Shown: piece after piece, positions 1-9,254 of the stretch
How the letters are laid out: every line of letters starts with the position of its first letter
Position numbering within the stretch: the first letter of the stretch is position 1
Assembly (NCBI RefSeq): GCF_023017105.1
Contig: NZ_JALKEV010000017.1
Location: 1-64,000 of the forward strand
DNA from: Halalkalibacter sp. APA_J-10(15)
GTDB taxonomy: Bacteria > Bacillota > Bacilli > Bacillales > Bacillaceae_D
DNA length: 64,000 nt
Direction of reading: 5' to 3'
Position numbers and translations under genes: made by a program
Notes under the pieces: model-generated
Seen by the model: the letters and a program-made list of their open reading frames with translations, nothing else
What the model was told of the DNA's origin: nothing
Database searches by the model: none

Positions 1-46
1 CTTCCATACGTGTTTTCCAACGTTCATACTTGTCTTTTCGGTTCAT
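1..46 (-). CDS. Partial CDS, N-terminal 15 codons only
   Basis: An ATG on the minus strand at 46-44 is preceded by an AAAGGG-type ribosome site and opens a frame beginning MNRKDKYERWKTRME, which leaves the window at base 1. Only the charged N-terminus is visible, so no family can be assigned. The ribosome site is the main reason to believe it. Confidence 0.5.
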   Translation of the reverse strand, partial: MNRKDKYERWKTRME

Positions 47-112
47 GACAACACCCTTTTCTATTTGATAGAAAGAGTATCTCATAGCTTGGGTATTAGT
101 AGAATGTGTGCG

Positions 113-688
113 TTATTTGACGCTTACGTATTTATTAAATGAATCGTTATCCTCAATATAATTTGATTTAAACATACAATAATATAGAGTTGTAACATCC
201 TTATTACCTAACAACTTTAACTTTTCTTTTTTTTGAAATCTGTATGTAAACCCACATTTTTCGCTTACTCTTTTTGAGTTATGATTAAAGTTAAAATGAC
301 CACACCAAATTAATTCTAAATTTAGTTTATTAAAGCCATATGTAATTACACGATTTGCAGATTCTGGAATAATTCCTCTTCCCCAATATTTCGGGTGTAG
401 CACATATCCTATTTCCTTTTGCTTTAATGCGACAAGACTATCATCTGGCTTTCTATCATGAAGCCCTATACTACCAATCACTTTATTTTCTTCCTTTAAA
501 ACAACCGCATATGTATCACTACTTCTTATAAACATTTTAATAATTTCTTTGCTTTCTTCTTCATTTTGATGCGGTTTCCACCCAGCATTAGGACCTACTA
601 ATTCACTTTTAGCATATTCATATAAGTCTTTGCTGTCAGTTTCTTTCCATTCTCTTAAAATTAACCTTTCAATTTTTAATGCTTCCAT
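113..688 (-). CDS. GNAT acetyltransferase, RimJ/RimL type
   Basis: 191-residue GNAT-fold N-acetyltransferase of the RimJ/RimL-like group, which transfers acetyl from acetyl-CoA to an amine; the substrate is not predictable. It opens with ERLILREWKETD, typical of the group. The acetyl-CoA loop region reads GYVLHPKYWGRGIIPES, followed by a C-terminal strand with NHNSKRVSEKCGF. The start at 688 was chosen because AGGAGGGG lies just upstream; a longer frame of 12 extra codons has no such site. It is a monocistronic-looking cytosolic enzyme, one of five GNATs in the window. Confidence 0.85.
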   Translation of the reverse strand: MEALKIERLILREWKETDSKDLYEYAKSELVGPNAGWKPHQNEEESKEIIKMFIRSSDTYAVVLKEENKVIGSIGLHDRKPDDSLVALKQKEIGYVLHPKYWGRGIIPESANRVITYGFNKLNLELIWCGHFNFNHNSKRVSEKCGFTYRFQKKEKLKLLGNKDVTTLYYCMFKSNYIEDNDSFNKYVSVK

Positions 689-765
689 ATAGCCCCTCCT
701 ACAAATTGAAATAAAAAACTGCAAAATGATTAGGAAAGGAGAATAGAGAATACTTCTGTACTAAC

Positions 766-1743
766 TTAGTTATCTACTATTTTTACATACATCCCTCTTG
801 TTGCTTTCTCATATGCTGTATGCCCCATCATTCTTATAGGTTCTGATAATTCCGATGCTCGTATTAATTTTCCATCCTTAACTATAGATGGATCAATGAG
901 GCGAAGTTTGTTTTTGCGATGTAAATCGTAATCTACTCTATCTTCTTTTACTTGCACATTCGGATTAAGTTTTTTTAACAGACAAAGCAATTCCTGATCT
1001 TCTGATGATTTTATTTTAGCTATCAATTCATCATCTCTAACTAGGAAATCATTGAGGTTTAGTATATTTTTATCTAATGATCGCTTCAGAAGCGTAGCCA
1101 GCCTATCATAGCCATATATGTTTAATGGATCCATAAAAAAGTCAATGACTTCTTTATAATACGTTCTGACAAACCACTCAGCTATCTCAATGTTTTGCAA
1201 GTACATGTTCCCTTCGTAAACGATTAGATTATGTAAAAAGCGATTTACTTCTTCTAACGAAATATGTCCATATACATACATATCCCGAAGTGTATAGTCT
1301 ACCCGATCCGCACATAATTCAGGTGCAGGCTGTTCTAACAATGTCCACTTTGAGTCATCAAATAGAATATCCTCATAGCTGTAGCCATATGTAGCTAAAA
1401 TGGCTGGAATTCCCGAGTTTTTCACAACAGAGCTATAAATCTTTTCATGATAATCCTCCTCTTTATTTTCAAAAACGAAATCAACGACATGAGAAAAAGC
1501 GGTGTGGGAAACATCATGCAAGAGCCCAGCAATTTGCTCTTCTAATGAGCCACCAAGCTTGCGAATGAGTAGCATGACACCAATCGAATGATCAAAGCGT
1601 GTTACATTCCATTTCTCATTCACTAAATAACTTGCTCCCCCTTGGTGAATTCCTTTTAACCTTTGAACAGGCTCACTTAAAATTAACTCTTCTAGCACTT
1701 TATCTACCACAAACTCACCGTAAATTTCGTCAAAGACAATCAT
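766..1743 (-). CDS. HD-domain phosphohydrolase
   Basis: 325-residue cytosolic metal-dependent phosphohydrolase of the HD superfamily, related to the dGTPase/SAMHD1-like group. Metal ligands are visible: His52 in FDHSIGV, the His76-Asp77 pair in GLLHDVSHTAFSH, and an Asp at about 146-149 in ADRVDYTLRD. The substrate is unknown; a nucleotide or dNTP is the usual guess for this subgroup. AAAGGAG precedes the ATG. It lies in the same direction as the BCCT gene, separated by a palindromic repeat that probably ends the upstream transcript. Confidence 0.85.
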   Translation of the reverse strand: MIVFDEIYGEFVVDKVLEELILSEPVQRLKGIHQGGASYLVNEKWNVTRFDHSIGVMLLIRKLGGSLEEQIAGLLHDVSHTAFSHVVDFVFENKEEDYHEKIYSSVVKNSGIPAILATYGYSYEDILFDDSKWTLLEQPAPELCADRVDYTLRDMYVYGHISLEEVNRFLHNLIVYEGNMYLQNIEIAEWFVRTYYKEVIDFFMDPLNIYGYDRLATLLKRSLDKNILNLNDFLVRDDELIAKIKSSEDQELLCLLKKLNPNVQVKEDRVDYDLHRKNKLRLIDPSIVKDGKLIRASELSEPIRMMGHTAYEKATRGMYVKIVDN

Positions 1744-1793
1744 GAATATTCTCCTTTGTTAAGTCCTTACCATTTGCAAAATACGATTCATTG

Positions 1794-1910
1794 CGAGGCT
1801 GGGACAAAAGTATTTTAATAAATGAGAAACCGCAGAGCGGAGCACATGAACCGCTCGTTAAATATACATCGCTACGTTTTCTAAATGTTCGGATTCTCAG
1901 CCCCTATTTT
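1794..1910. repeat. Palindromic intergenic repeat, probable terminator
   Basis: The ends GAGGCTGGGAcAAAAg (from 1795) and TCTCAGCC (1895-1902) are inverted repeats, allowing one G-U pair. Inside is a second hairpin, GAGCGG/CCGCTC. The element starts at the stop codon of the BCCT gene and probably folds in its 3' end. GAGGCTGGGACAAAA-type repeats are, to my knowledge, scattered through Bacillales genomes. Confidence 0.6.
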
Positions 1911-3379
1911 GCCCTTAGTTCCTTTAAAAGCGCCATACACATAAGCACCATAATGACCGAAAAAGGTAATGCGGCCACTAGTGATGCCGTTTGAAGCGCC
2001 TCAAGACCGCCAGCAACTAAGAGAATAGTCGCGATTGCTGCAATTAACACGCCCCAAACGATGTTTTTCCAACGACTTGGGTGTAACGAATCATTCGAAG
2101 TCATCATTCCTAATACATACGTGGCCGAAGCCGCAGAAGTGATGAGAAACAAGAAAATAAGACCGATGGAGAGGACGGTAAGGATTCCTCCAAATGGTAT
2201 GTGATCAAGCAATGCAAACAATCCATACGTTACATCTTCCCTCACCTCTTCCGCGATAGGCTGCCCTTCCTCTGTTTCAAAGAAGAGCGCACCTCCACCG
2301 AATACGGCAATCCATGCAACCGCAACAAGTGGTGGCACGAGCATGACACCGATCACGAACTCTCTAATCGTCCTTCCCTTTGAAACTCTCGCGATAAAGC
2401 TTCCGACGAACGGCGACCAAGCCATTGCCCACGCCCAATAAAAAATCGTCCATTCATCTAGCCAACTACTATCTTCCGTTGGGGAAACATCTAAACTCAT
2501 ACTGGCAAAATGGTGCACGTAATCTCCCATTCCCGCGATGAACGTGTGGAATAAATAGATCGTTGGCCCTCCAAAAAAAATAAAAAACATGAGGAAAAAG
2601 GCTAGTGTTAAATTAATAAAACTAATAACCTGAATCCCTTTATTTAAGCCAATGATGGTTGCTCCTAAATAACAAACAAGTAAGAGAGCAATGATCACTA
2701 ATTCTGTTCCTATACCATCAGGGGTGTTATACGTATAATGTAATCCGCCACTTACTTGAATCACGCCAAGACCTAGTGTCGTGGCAACTCCAGTTGCTGT
2801 TGCTAGAACAGCTAAGCTATCAACTGCTTGACGCCAGCCTCTCATATGAGAAAGAAGTGGTTCAAGAGAGGCACTAATCCTCCCTTTTTTTCCTTTTCTG
2901 AACTGTACGTATGCAATCGACAAACCGATGACCGCAAAGATGGCCCATTGATGAATCCCCCAATGAAACATCGAGTATTGGATGGCAACTCTAACCGTTT
3001 CAAGTGACTGATCCTCATAGCCTGGTGGTGGGTCCATATAATGACTAACTGGCTCAGAGACGCCCCAAAAGACGAGGGCCACCCCAAAACCTGCTGAAAA
3101 TAACATCCCAATCCAACTATAATAGGAGTATTCCGGCTGGTCTTCCTCTTTACCAAGCTTTATCTTTCCATATGTACTAAACGCTAAAAATAAACAGAAG
3201 CAAATAAAAAACAACGCTACTAGTAAATAAAAGCCTGAAAAATGGGTCGTTGTCCATGCAAATGCACTCTCTGCCATAGAGTCTAGCCGCTCTGGATAAA
3301 AAACCCCGATGCTGAGAAACAGCAAAATTCCAAAAAGTGTGACTAGAAAAACTGGGTTTAATTTTTTCAAAACATTCAT
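1904..3379 (-). CDS. opuD: BCCT family betaine/choline-type transporter
   Basis: 491-residue membrane protein of the betaine/carnitine/choline transporter family, which imports compatible solutes with Na+ or H+. About 12 hydrophobic segments are visible. Family signatures are GMLFSAGFGVALVFWG plus SEPVSHYMDPP near residues 90-115, and the tryptophan-rich segment EWTIFYWAWAMAWSPFVGSF near 310-330. AAGGAGG precedes the ATG. The gene symbol reflects similarity to Bacillus OpuD; BCCT members for choline or other betaines cannot be excluded. It implies osmotic-stress adaptation. Confidence 0.85.
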   Translation of the reverse strand: MNVLKKLNPVFLVTLFGILLFLSIGVFYPERLDSMAESAFAWTTTHFSGFYLLVALFFICFCLFLAFSTYGKIKLGKEEDQPEYSYYSWIGMLFSAGFGVALVFWGVSEPVSHYMDPPPGYEDQSLETVRVAIQYSMFHWGIHQWAIFAVIGLSIAYVQFRKGKKGRISASLEPLLSHMRGWRQAVDSLAVLATATGVATTLGLGVIQVSGGLHYTYNTPDGIGTELVIIALLLVCYLGATIIGLNKGIQVISFINLTLAFFLMFFIFFGGPTIYLFHTFIAGMGDYVHHFASMSLDVSPTEDSSWLDEWTIFYWAWAMAWSPFVGSFIARVSKGRTIREFVIGVMLVPPLVAVAWIAVFGGGALFFETEEGQPIAEEVREDVTYGLFALLDHIPFGGILTVLSIGLIFLFLITSAASATYVLGMMTSNDSLHPSRWKNIVWGVLIAAIATILLVAGGLEALQTASLVAALPFSVIMVLMCMALLKELRAK

Positions 3380-3603
3380 CGGTCGTTATCCTCCTTACCT
3401 ACTCATTAACCTTAAGTAAGGCGAGGAAAACGTCCAATCTTGTATCTTTTGCTAATACTTGAAAATGAATATGTACTATGTAGGATGACTAAGAGGCTTA
3501 TCATTTTCAATCATTTATCTCCCTCATTATTAAATGCTCTCCCTCGTTTGTAAGTACATACTCTTCAAAACTAATTAGGAAACAACCAGATTTAAAGTTT
3601 GAA

Positions 3604-4035
3604 TTAGATTAGACTTTTTACAAAGCCTATGCTTTTTTCTACGTAACCGATATTTTTATAAAATTTATGTGCATGTTCTCTTTCTGGTCGGCTTCCGCTA
3701 TTTAATCCGATACGAGTTGCTCCAATTATTCTTTCCCAACTTTCAGCTTCCACTACAAGTTTTTTCCCTATCCCTTTATTACGAAAAATAGCATCTACTA
3801 CTAGGGCTACAATACGAACATAGACACCATTCAACTCATAATAATACCCCTTAGCCACCCCTACCATTCCAACTATTTTTCCATCATACGAAGCTACTAA
3901 AGTATGATAATCAGGACTTGATTCAATAGTATGAAATCGCGTTCTCATAGCTTCAATTGTAGTAGGATAACCAAGTTGCTCCATCAATGACGTTAATGCC
4001 TCAATATCATTTTCTACCGCTTCTCTTATTTCCAT
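3604..4035 (-). CDS. GNAT acetyltransferase
   Basis: 143-residue GNAT-fold acetyltransferase. The acetyl-CoA site reads VDAIFRNKGIGKKLV, in the usual R/Q-x-x-G-x-G/A position, followed by NSGSRPEREHAHKFYKNIGY, typical of small amino-acid or aminoglycoside-type GNATs. The substrate is unknown. AGGAG lies 9 nt before the ATG. It is a single gene with AT-rich sequence on both sides. Confidence 0.85.
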   Translation of the reverse strand: MEIREAVENDIEALTSLMEQLGYPTTIEAMRTRFHTIESSPDYHTLVASYDGKIVGMVGVAKGYYYELNGVYVRIVALVVDAIFRNKGIGKKLVVEAESWERIIGATRIGLNSGSRPEREHAHKFYKNIGYVEKSIGFVKSLI

Positions 4036-4072
4036 TTATCAATTCTCCTATGGGATGTACCATCATTTTTCT

Positions 4073-4288
4073 TCAACTAACTTTCCCTAAAATAATATAA
4101 TTTAGCCATGTATTAAATTCTAAGCTTAAATTGATATCCTTACCCAAAGTAAGAAAATTGACAGAGATAAAATACGTTATCAATACAAAAGACATAACCC
4201 CCACCCACTCAAGACCTTTTGTGTCGTTATGCCGTAACCCTAAATAGATAAAAGGTTCTCTTCTTTCAATTTTTTCAACTATGATCAT
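4073..4288 (-). CDS. Doubtful small membrane protein or gene remnant
   Basis: A 71-codon frame with one or two hydrophobic stretches (VGVMSFVLITYFISVNFL and a C-terminal WLNYIILG). No ribosome site is visible before the ATG and I recognise no family. It may be a decayed gene. It is listed because nothing else explains the space. Confidence 0.25.
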   Translation of the reverse strand: MIIVEKIERREPFIYLGLRHNDTKGLEWVGVMSFVLITYFISVNFLTLGKDINLSLEFNTWLNYIILGKVS

Positions 4289-4423
4289 AACGGGAATAAT
4301 CCAAATACTTATTTTAATACAAGCGGATGCCTACCGTTTAACTTTAACAATAATTCCCTTAAGTGAAAAAAGAACAATCTTCTATTAATGAATCGCATAA
4401 GCCATACCGCATCCGAAGGCAAT

Positions 4424-4975
4424 TCACCCCCCATTTAAAAGCAAAGGTTCATCATCCCATACCTGAACTTCAATATATCTCTCAGGCCCATATTTTCCAT
4501 CCTTATTCCACTCTTGAGGAAGCCCATATAGTTTTATTATTTTTGAAATTTCTTCAAGTGTATATACTTGACCTCTATATGGCTTCCCATCCTGAAATCT
4601 CATTGCAGGAAACGAGTCACCATAAGTAAAACTTATTGTTTTTGGATCAAACTTTTTTAGTGGAATTTTCACTTCCATTCCGTCCTGAAACCATTCCTTC
4701 ACCCAAGGACATTCTCCAAAAATAAAATAATGCGGAAATCCTTTCTTCGGTTCGCCGCCTTTGTTTATAAATAGTTCTCTTATTTTTTCTTCTAGCTCCC
4801 TACGGATTATTAAATAATTGGCTGGACGTTTAGCAGCGAATGTAGTATTTTCCTTTTGAAGCTTTTTAAAAATTCTTTCAGCATCGTTACTATCTAGTTC
4901 GGATAGATTTTTTAAGGGACCAGTATTGCGTTCATAATAATGATAAAGATAAGGTACTTCCTCATTTAAATCCAT
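4424..4975 (-). CDS. Hypothetical cytosolic protein, 183 aa
   Basis: A 183-residue protein with no signal peptide or membrane segment. I do not recognise a named family. Aromatic and charged motifs such as FIFGECPWVKEWFQDGMEV and a C-terminal VQVWDDEPLLLNGG are visible. AAGGAG lies before the ATG, which together with a clean frame makes it a real gene. Neighbours are unrelated small genes, so context gives no function. Confidence 0.7.
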   Translation of the reverse strand: MDLNEEVPYLYHYYERNTGPLKNLSELDSNDAERIFKKLQKENTTFAAKRPANYLIIRRELEEKIRELFINKGGEPKKGFPHYFIFGECPWVKEWFQDGMEVKIPLKKFDPKTISFTYGDSFPAMRFQDGKPYRGQVYTLEEISKIIKLYGLPQEWNKDGKYGPERYIEVQVWDDEPLLLNGG

Positions 4976-5220
4976 AATTTCACTCCTTGCATAAAACCCG
5001 CCATATTTTTGAAAAGGATAAGCTAGTTTCGTTTTAAATAATAAGATATTTTGGAGAACGATTTTCTAACCACCTTGAGTTATTATTCATTCTGTTTGAT
5101 GTGAACATCAGCCATTTCCCTTAATTACTCATTAAAAAAATTTTCATTTAAACACTTTCTAGTTTGATATGTACTTGATGATAGCGATTATGCTTAGTGA
5201 GATAGTTCTCATGGACAGTG

Positions 5221-5760
5221 TTATCTCCATACTCGTTCAAAAGTTACCTTTTTGTTTTCTGATTTTAAAAGATATACATCAGGGTTGCTAAGATTTGACC
5301 AATCGTTAAATCCAAAATCTTTATTATAGGAGTTTAATAGCAAGGATATTAGATTCCCATGTGATACAATAATTGTATTTTCAAATGCACCTTTAAAAAC
5401 ATCCTCTACCACTTCTGTGATTCGTTTTGCAGCCTCTTGACTGGACTCTCCACCATCAAATTTCAATTCAAAATCCTCAAATGTGTTTCTTAATTTTTCA
5501 GGCCAATCCGAAAGGTAATTAGTGCTTAGTACACGCTCTTTTAATTGTCTATTAACTTCTATCTCGACATTTACCTGCTTTGCAAGTGGTTGTATCGTTT
5601 GAATAGCACGCTTATAAGGACTTGAAATGATACGTTCAACTTTACTATTTTCAAAAAAAGCAGCTAACTCAATGGCTTGTTTTAATCCTCTATTCGTGAG
5701 CGGCGATACAGGTGGTTGCCCCTCAGCCTCACAATGTCTGATAACATAAACCTTCTTCAA
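5221..5760 (-). CDS. Histidine phosphatase family protein (first of two)
   Basis: 179-residue member of the phosphoglycerate-mutase-like histidine phosphatase superfamily. The catalytic phospho-histidine is His9 in VIRHCEAEG, and the second active-site histidine is in IIVSHGN. It probably dephosphorylates a small metabolite. The start is TTG (5760-5758) with GGAG 8-9 nt upstream. It is a diverged paralogue of the next gene, with the same overall length and a similar C-terminus (FNDWSNLSNPDVYLL against FHFWEGLDMPDIYKL). Confidence 0.85.
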   Translation of the reverse strand: MKKVYVIRHCEAEGQPPVSPLTNRGLKQAIELAAFFENSKVERIISSPYKRAIQTIQPLAKQVNVEIEVNRQLKERVLSTNYLSDWPEKLRNTFEDFELKFDGGESSQEAAKRITEVVEDVFKGAFENTIIVSHGNLISLLLNSYNKDFGFNDWSNLSNPDVYLLKSENKKVTFERVWR

Positions 5761-5989
5761 TTAAACCACTCCATTATGAATTCGTTTGTTTTAAGAGTAA
5801 ACGTTTATAAGTTTGATTATATTATCATTGCACACTTATGATCTTCTTTTAGATAAAGGGTGCATGTGGCTACTTGGTCTCATCTGAATTAAACTCTAAC
5901 ATTTTCATAATGACTTCCATATTAGCCTTTCTCTCTCAATATTATAGTGATTATTTTTTATGTGTAGCACCCTTAACTGACTACCCCCA

Positions 5990-6550
5990 CTATGCCCTAT
6001 GCCAAATCCTCTCAACTTCTCTAAGATTCTTTTTATCAAATGTTAATTTATAAATATCTGGCATATCAAGGCCTTCCCAAAAATGAAAACCATATTGTTC
6101 ATCAAAGTAATTCATCATTAGGACCATTATATTACCGTGTGTTCCTACTACAATGTTTTTACCTTCATATGTTTCTAATACCTTCAACATTGCCTTAACA
6201 CCCCGTTTTTGGGCGACAATATTAGATTCTCCACCTTCCCAAGAAAAAGTAGGTTCCTCCCATACTTTTGTAATAGCTACATGAAAGTCCTCAACAGGTT
6301 GTGCAGATAAGTTCCTTTCCTTAAAACCATCCTCAATGACAATTTCTTTACCTATACATTGTGCGATTCCCTCGACCGTTTGCACAGCCCTTTTGTATGG
6401 GCTAGACATGATAATATCTATGTTTTCTTTCTCAAGAATGCTACTAATACTTTTTGCATCAGCCAGACCTTTAGAAGATAAGGGTCTTGTTAATTCTTCA
6501 GGCGTATATGTAGAATGTGCGTGTCGTACAAAATACAAATGTGTGAGCAC
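5990..6550 (-). CDS. Histidine phosphatase family protein (second of two)
   Basis: 186-residue histidine phosphatase. The RHAHSTYTPEELTRPLS motif carries the catalytic His10, and GTHGN carries the second histidine. The start is GTG at 6550 with AGGAGGGG upstream. It lies 229 bp upstream of its paralogue on the same strand, suggesting an old tandem duplication. The intervening sequence shows no gene. The substrate is unknown. Confidence 0.85.
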   Translation of the reverse strand: MLTHLYFVRHAHSTYTPEELTRPLSSKGLADAKSISSILEKENIDIIMSSPYKRAVQTVEGIAQCIGKEIVIEDGFKERNLSAQPVEDFHVAITKVWEEPTFSWEGGESNIVAQKRGVKAMLKVLETYEGKNIVVGTHGNIMVLMMNYFDEQYGFHFWEGLDMPDIYKLTFDKKNLREVERIWHRA

Positions 6551-6607
6551 AATTGTCCCCTCCTATATAATTCAACATCAATGACCAATTACCTCGCTAA
6601 CCTTAAC

Positions 6608-7060
6608 CTATAAATCTTGAGATAAACGGACCATATCCCTACACTGAATACCATTTTCAAAAATGTCATCTTCGTAATGCTTAACAAAAAAGTCTATATC
6701 AACACCAACTATTCTAAAGCCACATTTTTGATAAAGAGCCAGCTGCCCTATGCCTGAATTCCCAGTTCCTATTTCAACGGTTTTGTAGCCTTTTGACTTA
6801 GCTACCTTAATGGCATCCATGACCAGGCGTTTGCCTATACCTCGACCATGTTGCTCTTCTACGACTGCAACATTCACAAGCTCAACTGTTTCTGGCCTCG
6901 TCGGAAGTAACACATAAACGCCCATTATGTGCTGATCGATTTCAGCTATAAAACATTCGCCCCTCTTACTATAGTCCTCCACAATCTCTCTTGAAGGATC
7001 AGCCAGTAACAACAATTCCATTGGCGGTTTTTCACCTTTATTAAGTTTTCTAATATTCAT
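6608..7060 (-). CDS. GNAT acetyltransferase
   Basis: 150-residue GNAT. The acetyl-CoA motif is VEEQHGRGIGKRLVMDA, followed by a YKTVEIGTGNSGIGQLALYQKCGF segment typical of the YvbK-like bacterial group. AAGGAG precedes the ATG. The substrate is not predictable. It lies in the same direction as the phosphatase genes but is 57 bp from them, so it could be cotranscribed. Confidence 0.85.
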   Translation of the reverse strand: MNIRKLNKGEKPPMELLLLADPSREIVEDYSKRGECFIAEIDQHIMGVYVLLPTRPETVELVNVAVVEEQHGRGIGKRLVMDAIKVAKSKGYKTVEIGTGNSGIGQLALYQKCGFRIVGVDIDFFVKHYEDDIFENGIQCRDMVRLSQDL

Positions 7061-7160
7061 GTAATCTCCTTAATTAGCATTGATTTTTTAATTTATCTCT
7101 TTATTTATTACATCCAACTACTTCTTCATTTTAACATTCATTTCCTTTTTATTGATATAC

Positions 7161-7189
7161 AAAAAAGCGCTTCATATTTCAGAAACGCT
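7161..7189 (-). terminator. Intrinsic terminator
   Basis: On the minus strand, AGCGTTTC and GAAGCGCT form a stem with one wobble pair, followed by TTTTTT. It lies 27 bp after the small membrane gene at 7216-7410. Confidence 0.6.
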
Positions 7190-7215
7190 ACCATTTGTTC
7201 AATAGGACAACAACA

Positions 7216-7410
7216 TCATCGGATATCATTACTTTTATTTTTATTCCAATCGTAAGGTGTATTTGACCAATCCCATAATGAATACAATAAAAATGTGACA
7301 GCAAAAAATATAAAATTCTCACCCCATTGGATTTTTTCAGCAAAAAATAAATCCTTTATTGTAAGGACAGCTAAAAGCATCAAAGCGAATTTTATGTTCT
7401 TCTTAAACAC
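7216..7410 (-). CDS. Small membrane protein, 64 aa
   Basis: A 64-residue protein with two hydrophobic helices (KFALMLLAVLTI, and FIFFAVTFLLYSLWDW). AGGAGG lies 6 nt before a GTG start at 7410, and a terminator follows, so it is probably a real gene. The family is not recognised. Confidence 0.6.
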   Translation of the reverse strand: MFKKNIKFALMLLAVLTIKDLFFAEKIQWGENFIFFAVTFLLYSLWDWSNTPYDWNKNKSNDIR

Positions 7411-7466
7411 ATTACGCCTCCTTTATTCTTACACTTCCTGCCACATGATTTCAATAAAAAAAGTGA

Positions 7467-7928
7467 TTATCGTTTTAGCTTTAGCCCCTCATGCGTTGCT
7501 TTAAAGCCTAACCGTTCATAAAACCTTAATGCATCTGGCCTTTTCTTATCCGTAGTCAATTGTACTAAATGACAACCACGTTCTTCCGCACGTTGAATGG
7601 CCCACTTTATAAGCTCAGTACCAATACCCTTTCCTCTTACCGAAGCTGACGTTCTTACCCCTTCGATAGTCGCTCTCCATCCACCTTGATGTGTGATATA
7701 AGGGGTAAACGTAATTTGTTGGACTCCAACGACTACATTTCCAGCACAAGCCACTATTAACTCGTTATTAGGGTCAGATGTAATAGCCTCAAATGCTTTC
7801 ATGTAACTGTGAGGAAGTGGATTCTCATAACGCTCACGCTTACTTCCTAAAGCATCATCAGCAAGCATGGCAACAATACTATCTAAATCATTTTCGTTAG
7901 CTAGCCTAAACTTAATTTCGGTCTCCAA
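7467..7928 (-). CDS. GNAT acetyltransferase
   Basis: 153-residue GNAT. It reads IEGVRTSASVRGKGIGTELIKWAIQRAEERGC, then VQLTTDKKRPDALRFYERLGF, the classic acetyl-CoA loop and C-terminal strand. The start is TTG (7928) with GGGAGGG upstream. A single cytosolic enzyme, substrate unknown. Confidence 0.85.
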   Translation of the reverse strand: METEIKFRLANENDLDSIVAMLADDALGSKRERYENPLPHSYMKAFEAITSDPNNELIVACAGNVVVGVQQITFTPYITHQGGWRATIEGVRTSASVRGKGIGTELIKWAIQRAEERGCHLVQLTTDKKRPDALRFYERLGFKATHEGLKLKR

Positions 7929-8067
7929 TTAAATCCCTCCCACGTATGTTAACAAGAGTACTGATAAAGTTGATTATCCTTTTTCAATGGCAACAGGTTA
8001 ACTGATGTATACGATCAACCTCCAATCGTGTTGAACAAGCGACAACATTTTCTTCTCCTAATCCTAT

Positions 8068-8349
8068 TCACCATGTATATCCAACTGAGTTCGCAACTTT
8101 TTTCTGATAGATACTCCGTAACGAAAAATAGTAAATCGACCAAACTGTTAAATAGAAAACTAAATAAATGGATGAAAATAGCATGACCTCTCCAGTGTTT
8201 GCAATCGAAAAAGCAGAAAATCCAAATGGCAAACATAAAAGGAATATCATCATTCTTCCCATCGTTCTAACTATCATCAATCTTTTTTCATTCAGCTTAT
8301 TCTTATAATAACCAAAGACGAAAATCGTTCCTATGAAGAGTTTTAGCAT
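8068..8349 (-). CDS. Membrane protein, probably truncated at its N-terminus
   Basis: A 93-codon frame with three hydrophobic stretches (FIGTIFVFGYY; MMIFLLCLPFGFSAFSI; IYLVFYLTVWSIYYFSL). There is no ribosome site before the ATG at 8349, and the sequence just upstream belongs to a broken GrpB gene in another frame. It probably lost its 5' end when the two were joined. The family is not recognised. Confidence 0.35.
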   Translation of the reverse strand: MLKLFIGTIFVFGYYKNKLNEKRLMIVRTMGRMMIFLLCLPFGFSAFSIANTGEVMLFSSIYLVFYLTVWSIYYFSLRSIYQKKVANSVGYTW

Positions 8350-8519
8350 GTAGGTAAGCAAGTAACATATCTATTATTGGCTTTGCGAAACCTATTGCTG
8401 GGATAGAGGTACTTCCAATGTGAAAAATATCAACTAGTTCCTCCTTAAAAACTTCTTTCAATTTTTCTTTTTCGTTTCTATATGACTCTTCCCATAGGAT
8501 CAATTCTGGTTTTCCTCAA
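8303..8519 (-). pseudogene. Truncated GrpB/UPF0157 nucleotidyltransferase-like gene
   Basis: The frame encodes WEESYRNEKEKLKEVF, then HIGSTSIPAIGFAKPIIDML, the hallmark N-terminal motif of the GrpB (UPF0157) family, normally about 170 residues. Homology stops after about 50 residues and runs into unrelated sequence. A good ribosome site (AAAGGAGGG) points to a TTG at 8519 that reads MRKTR, but a frameshift near the A-run separates it from the conserved frame. So it is truncated at 3' and frameshifted at 5'. Confidence 0.7.
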
Positions 8520-8622
8520 TGGAAGCCCTCCTTTAATACTTGCCATCGTCTGAATCATTCACAGGTAATATTCATAACTAGCATCTATATATGCTGCTTG
8601 GCACACATTTCAGGTCAGTTAT

Positions 8623-9234
8623 TTACATAGCCACTAATGTTCTAAACGGCCAGCTTATCAAATAGCCGATGTAAAAGAACACTTCCCGAATCCAAAAAGG
8701 AATTTTACTATTCAGAGATTGATACATCGAGCTAGGCGTTGGCGAAGAATATGCTTCTAACCCCGTGTTTTCTGCCATTAACATGGCTCGCTTCATATGT
8801 AGTGGGTCACTTACTATGATAAAGGAATGTAAATGATTTTCGAAAGCTACTTCACTAGCATATCGAAGGTTTTCTTCTGTAATGCTCGATTCTATTTCAA
8901 TCAGAATATCCCCTGGGGGTATATGATGTTCAATGGCATAATCTCTGGCAACCTCTGATTCAGCATATTTACTATTATCACCTTTACCACCCGTGAAGAT
9001 TATTTTATCTACATATTCATTATCATACAGCCAAATGGCATGGTTAATTCTTTCACGAAGGACAGGTGAAGGTTCATCCTCCCAAGCAGCCGCTCCTAGT
9101 ACAATAGCTGCATCTGCTTTGACTAATTGATTTACTTCACTGTAAGACCAGATACTGTAGGCACATATAGCTATACATATCACTATTAAACTAGCAAACA
9201 CTACAACGATTTTCGCTATGATTTTCTTTTTCAA
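8623..9234 (-). CDS. DUF218 / YdcF-like membrane-anchored protein
   Basis: 203-residue protein with an N-terminal membrane anchor (residues 5-28) and an extracytoplasmic DUF218 domain. Family motifs are ADAAIVLGAAAW, DKIIFTGGKGDNSKYAESEVA, and SSITEENLRYASE followed by IIVSDPLHMKRA. DUF218 proteins (YdcF, SanA, ElyC) are linked to envelope maintenance and vancomycin resistance; the biochemical role is unclear. The start is TTG at 9234. The next gene upstream is a small membrane protein 20 bp away, so the two probably form an operon. Confidence 0.8.
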   Translation of the reverse strand: MKKKIIAKIVVVFASLIVICIAICAYSIWSYSEVNQLVKADAAIVLGAAAWEDEPSPVLRERINHAIWLYDNEYVDKIIFTGGKGDNSKYAESEVARDYAIEHHIPPGDILIEIESSITEENLRYASEVAFENHLHSFIIVSDPLHMKRAMLMAENTGLEAYSSPTPSSMYQSLNSKIPFWIREVFFYIGYLISWPFRTLVAM

Positions 9235-9254
9235 CTGTCACCAACCCTTTTTAT

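Noticed and set aside
1791..1994. 67-codon frame on the plus strand
   Set aside because: It crosses a palindromic repeat and runs into the BCCT gene antisense, with no ribosome site.
4363..4629. 88-codon frame on the plus strand
   Set aside because: It is antisense to the hypothetical gene at 4424-4975, which has a good ribosome site and better codon use.
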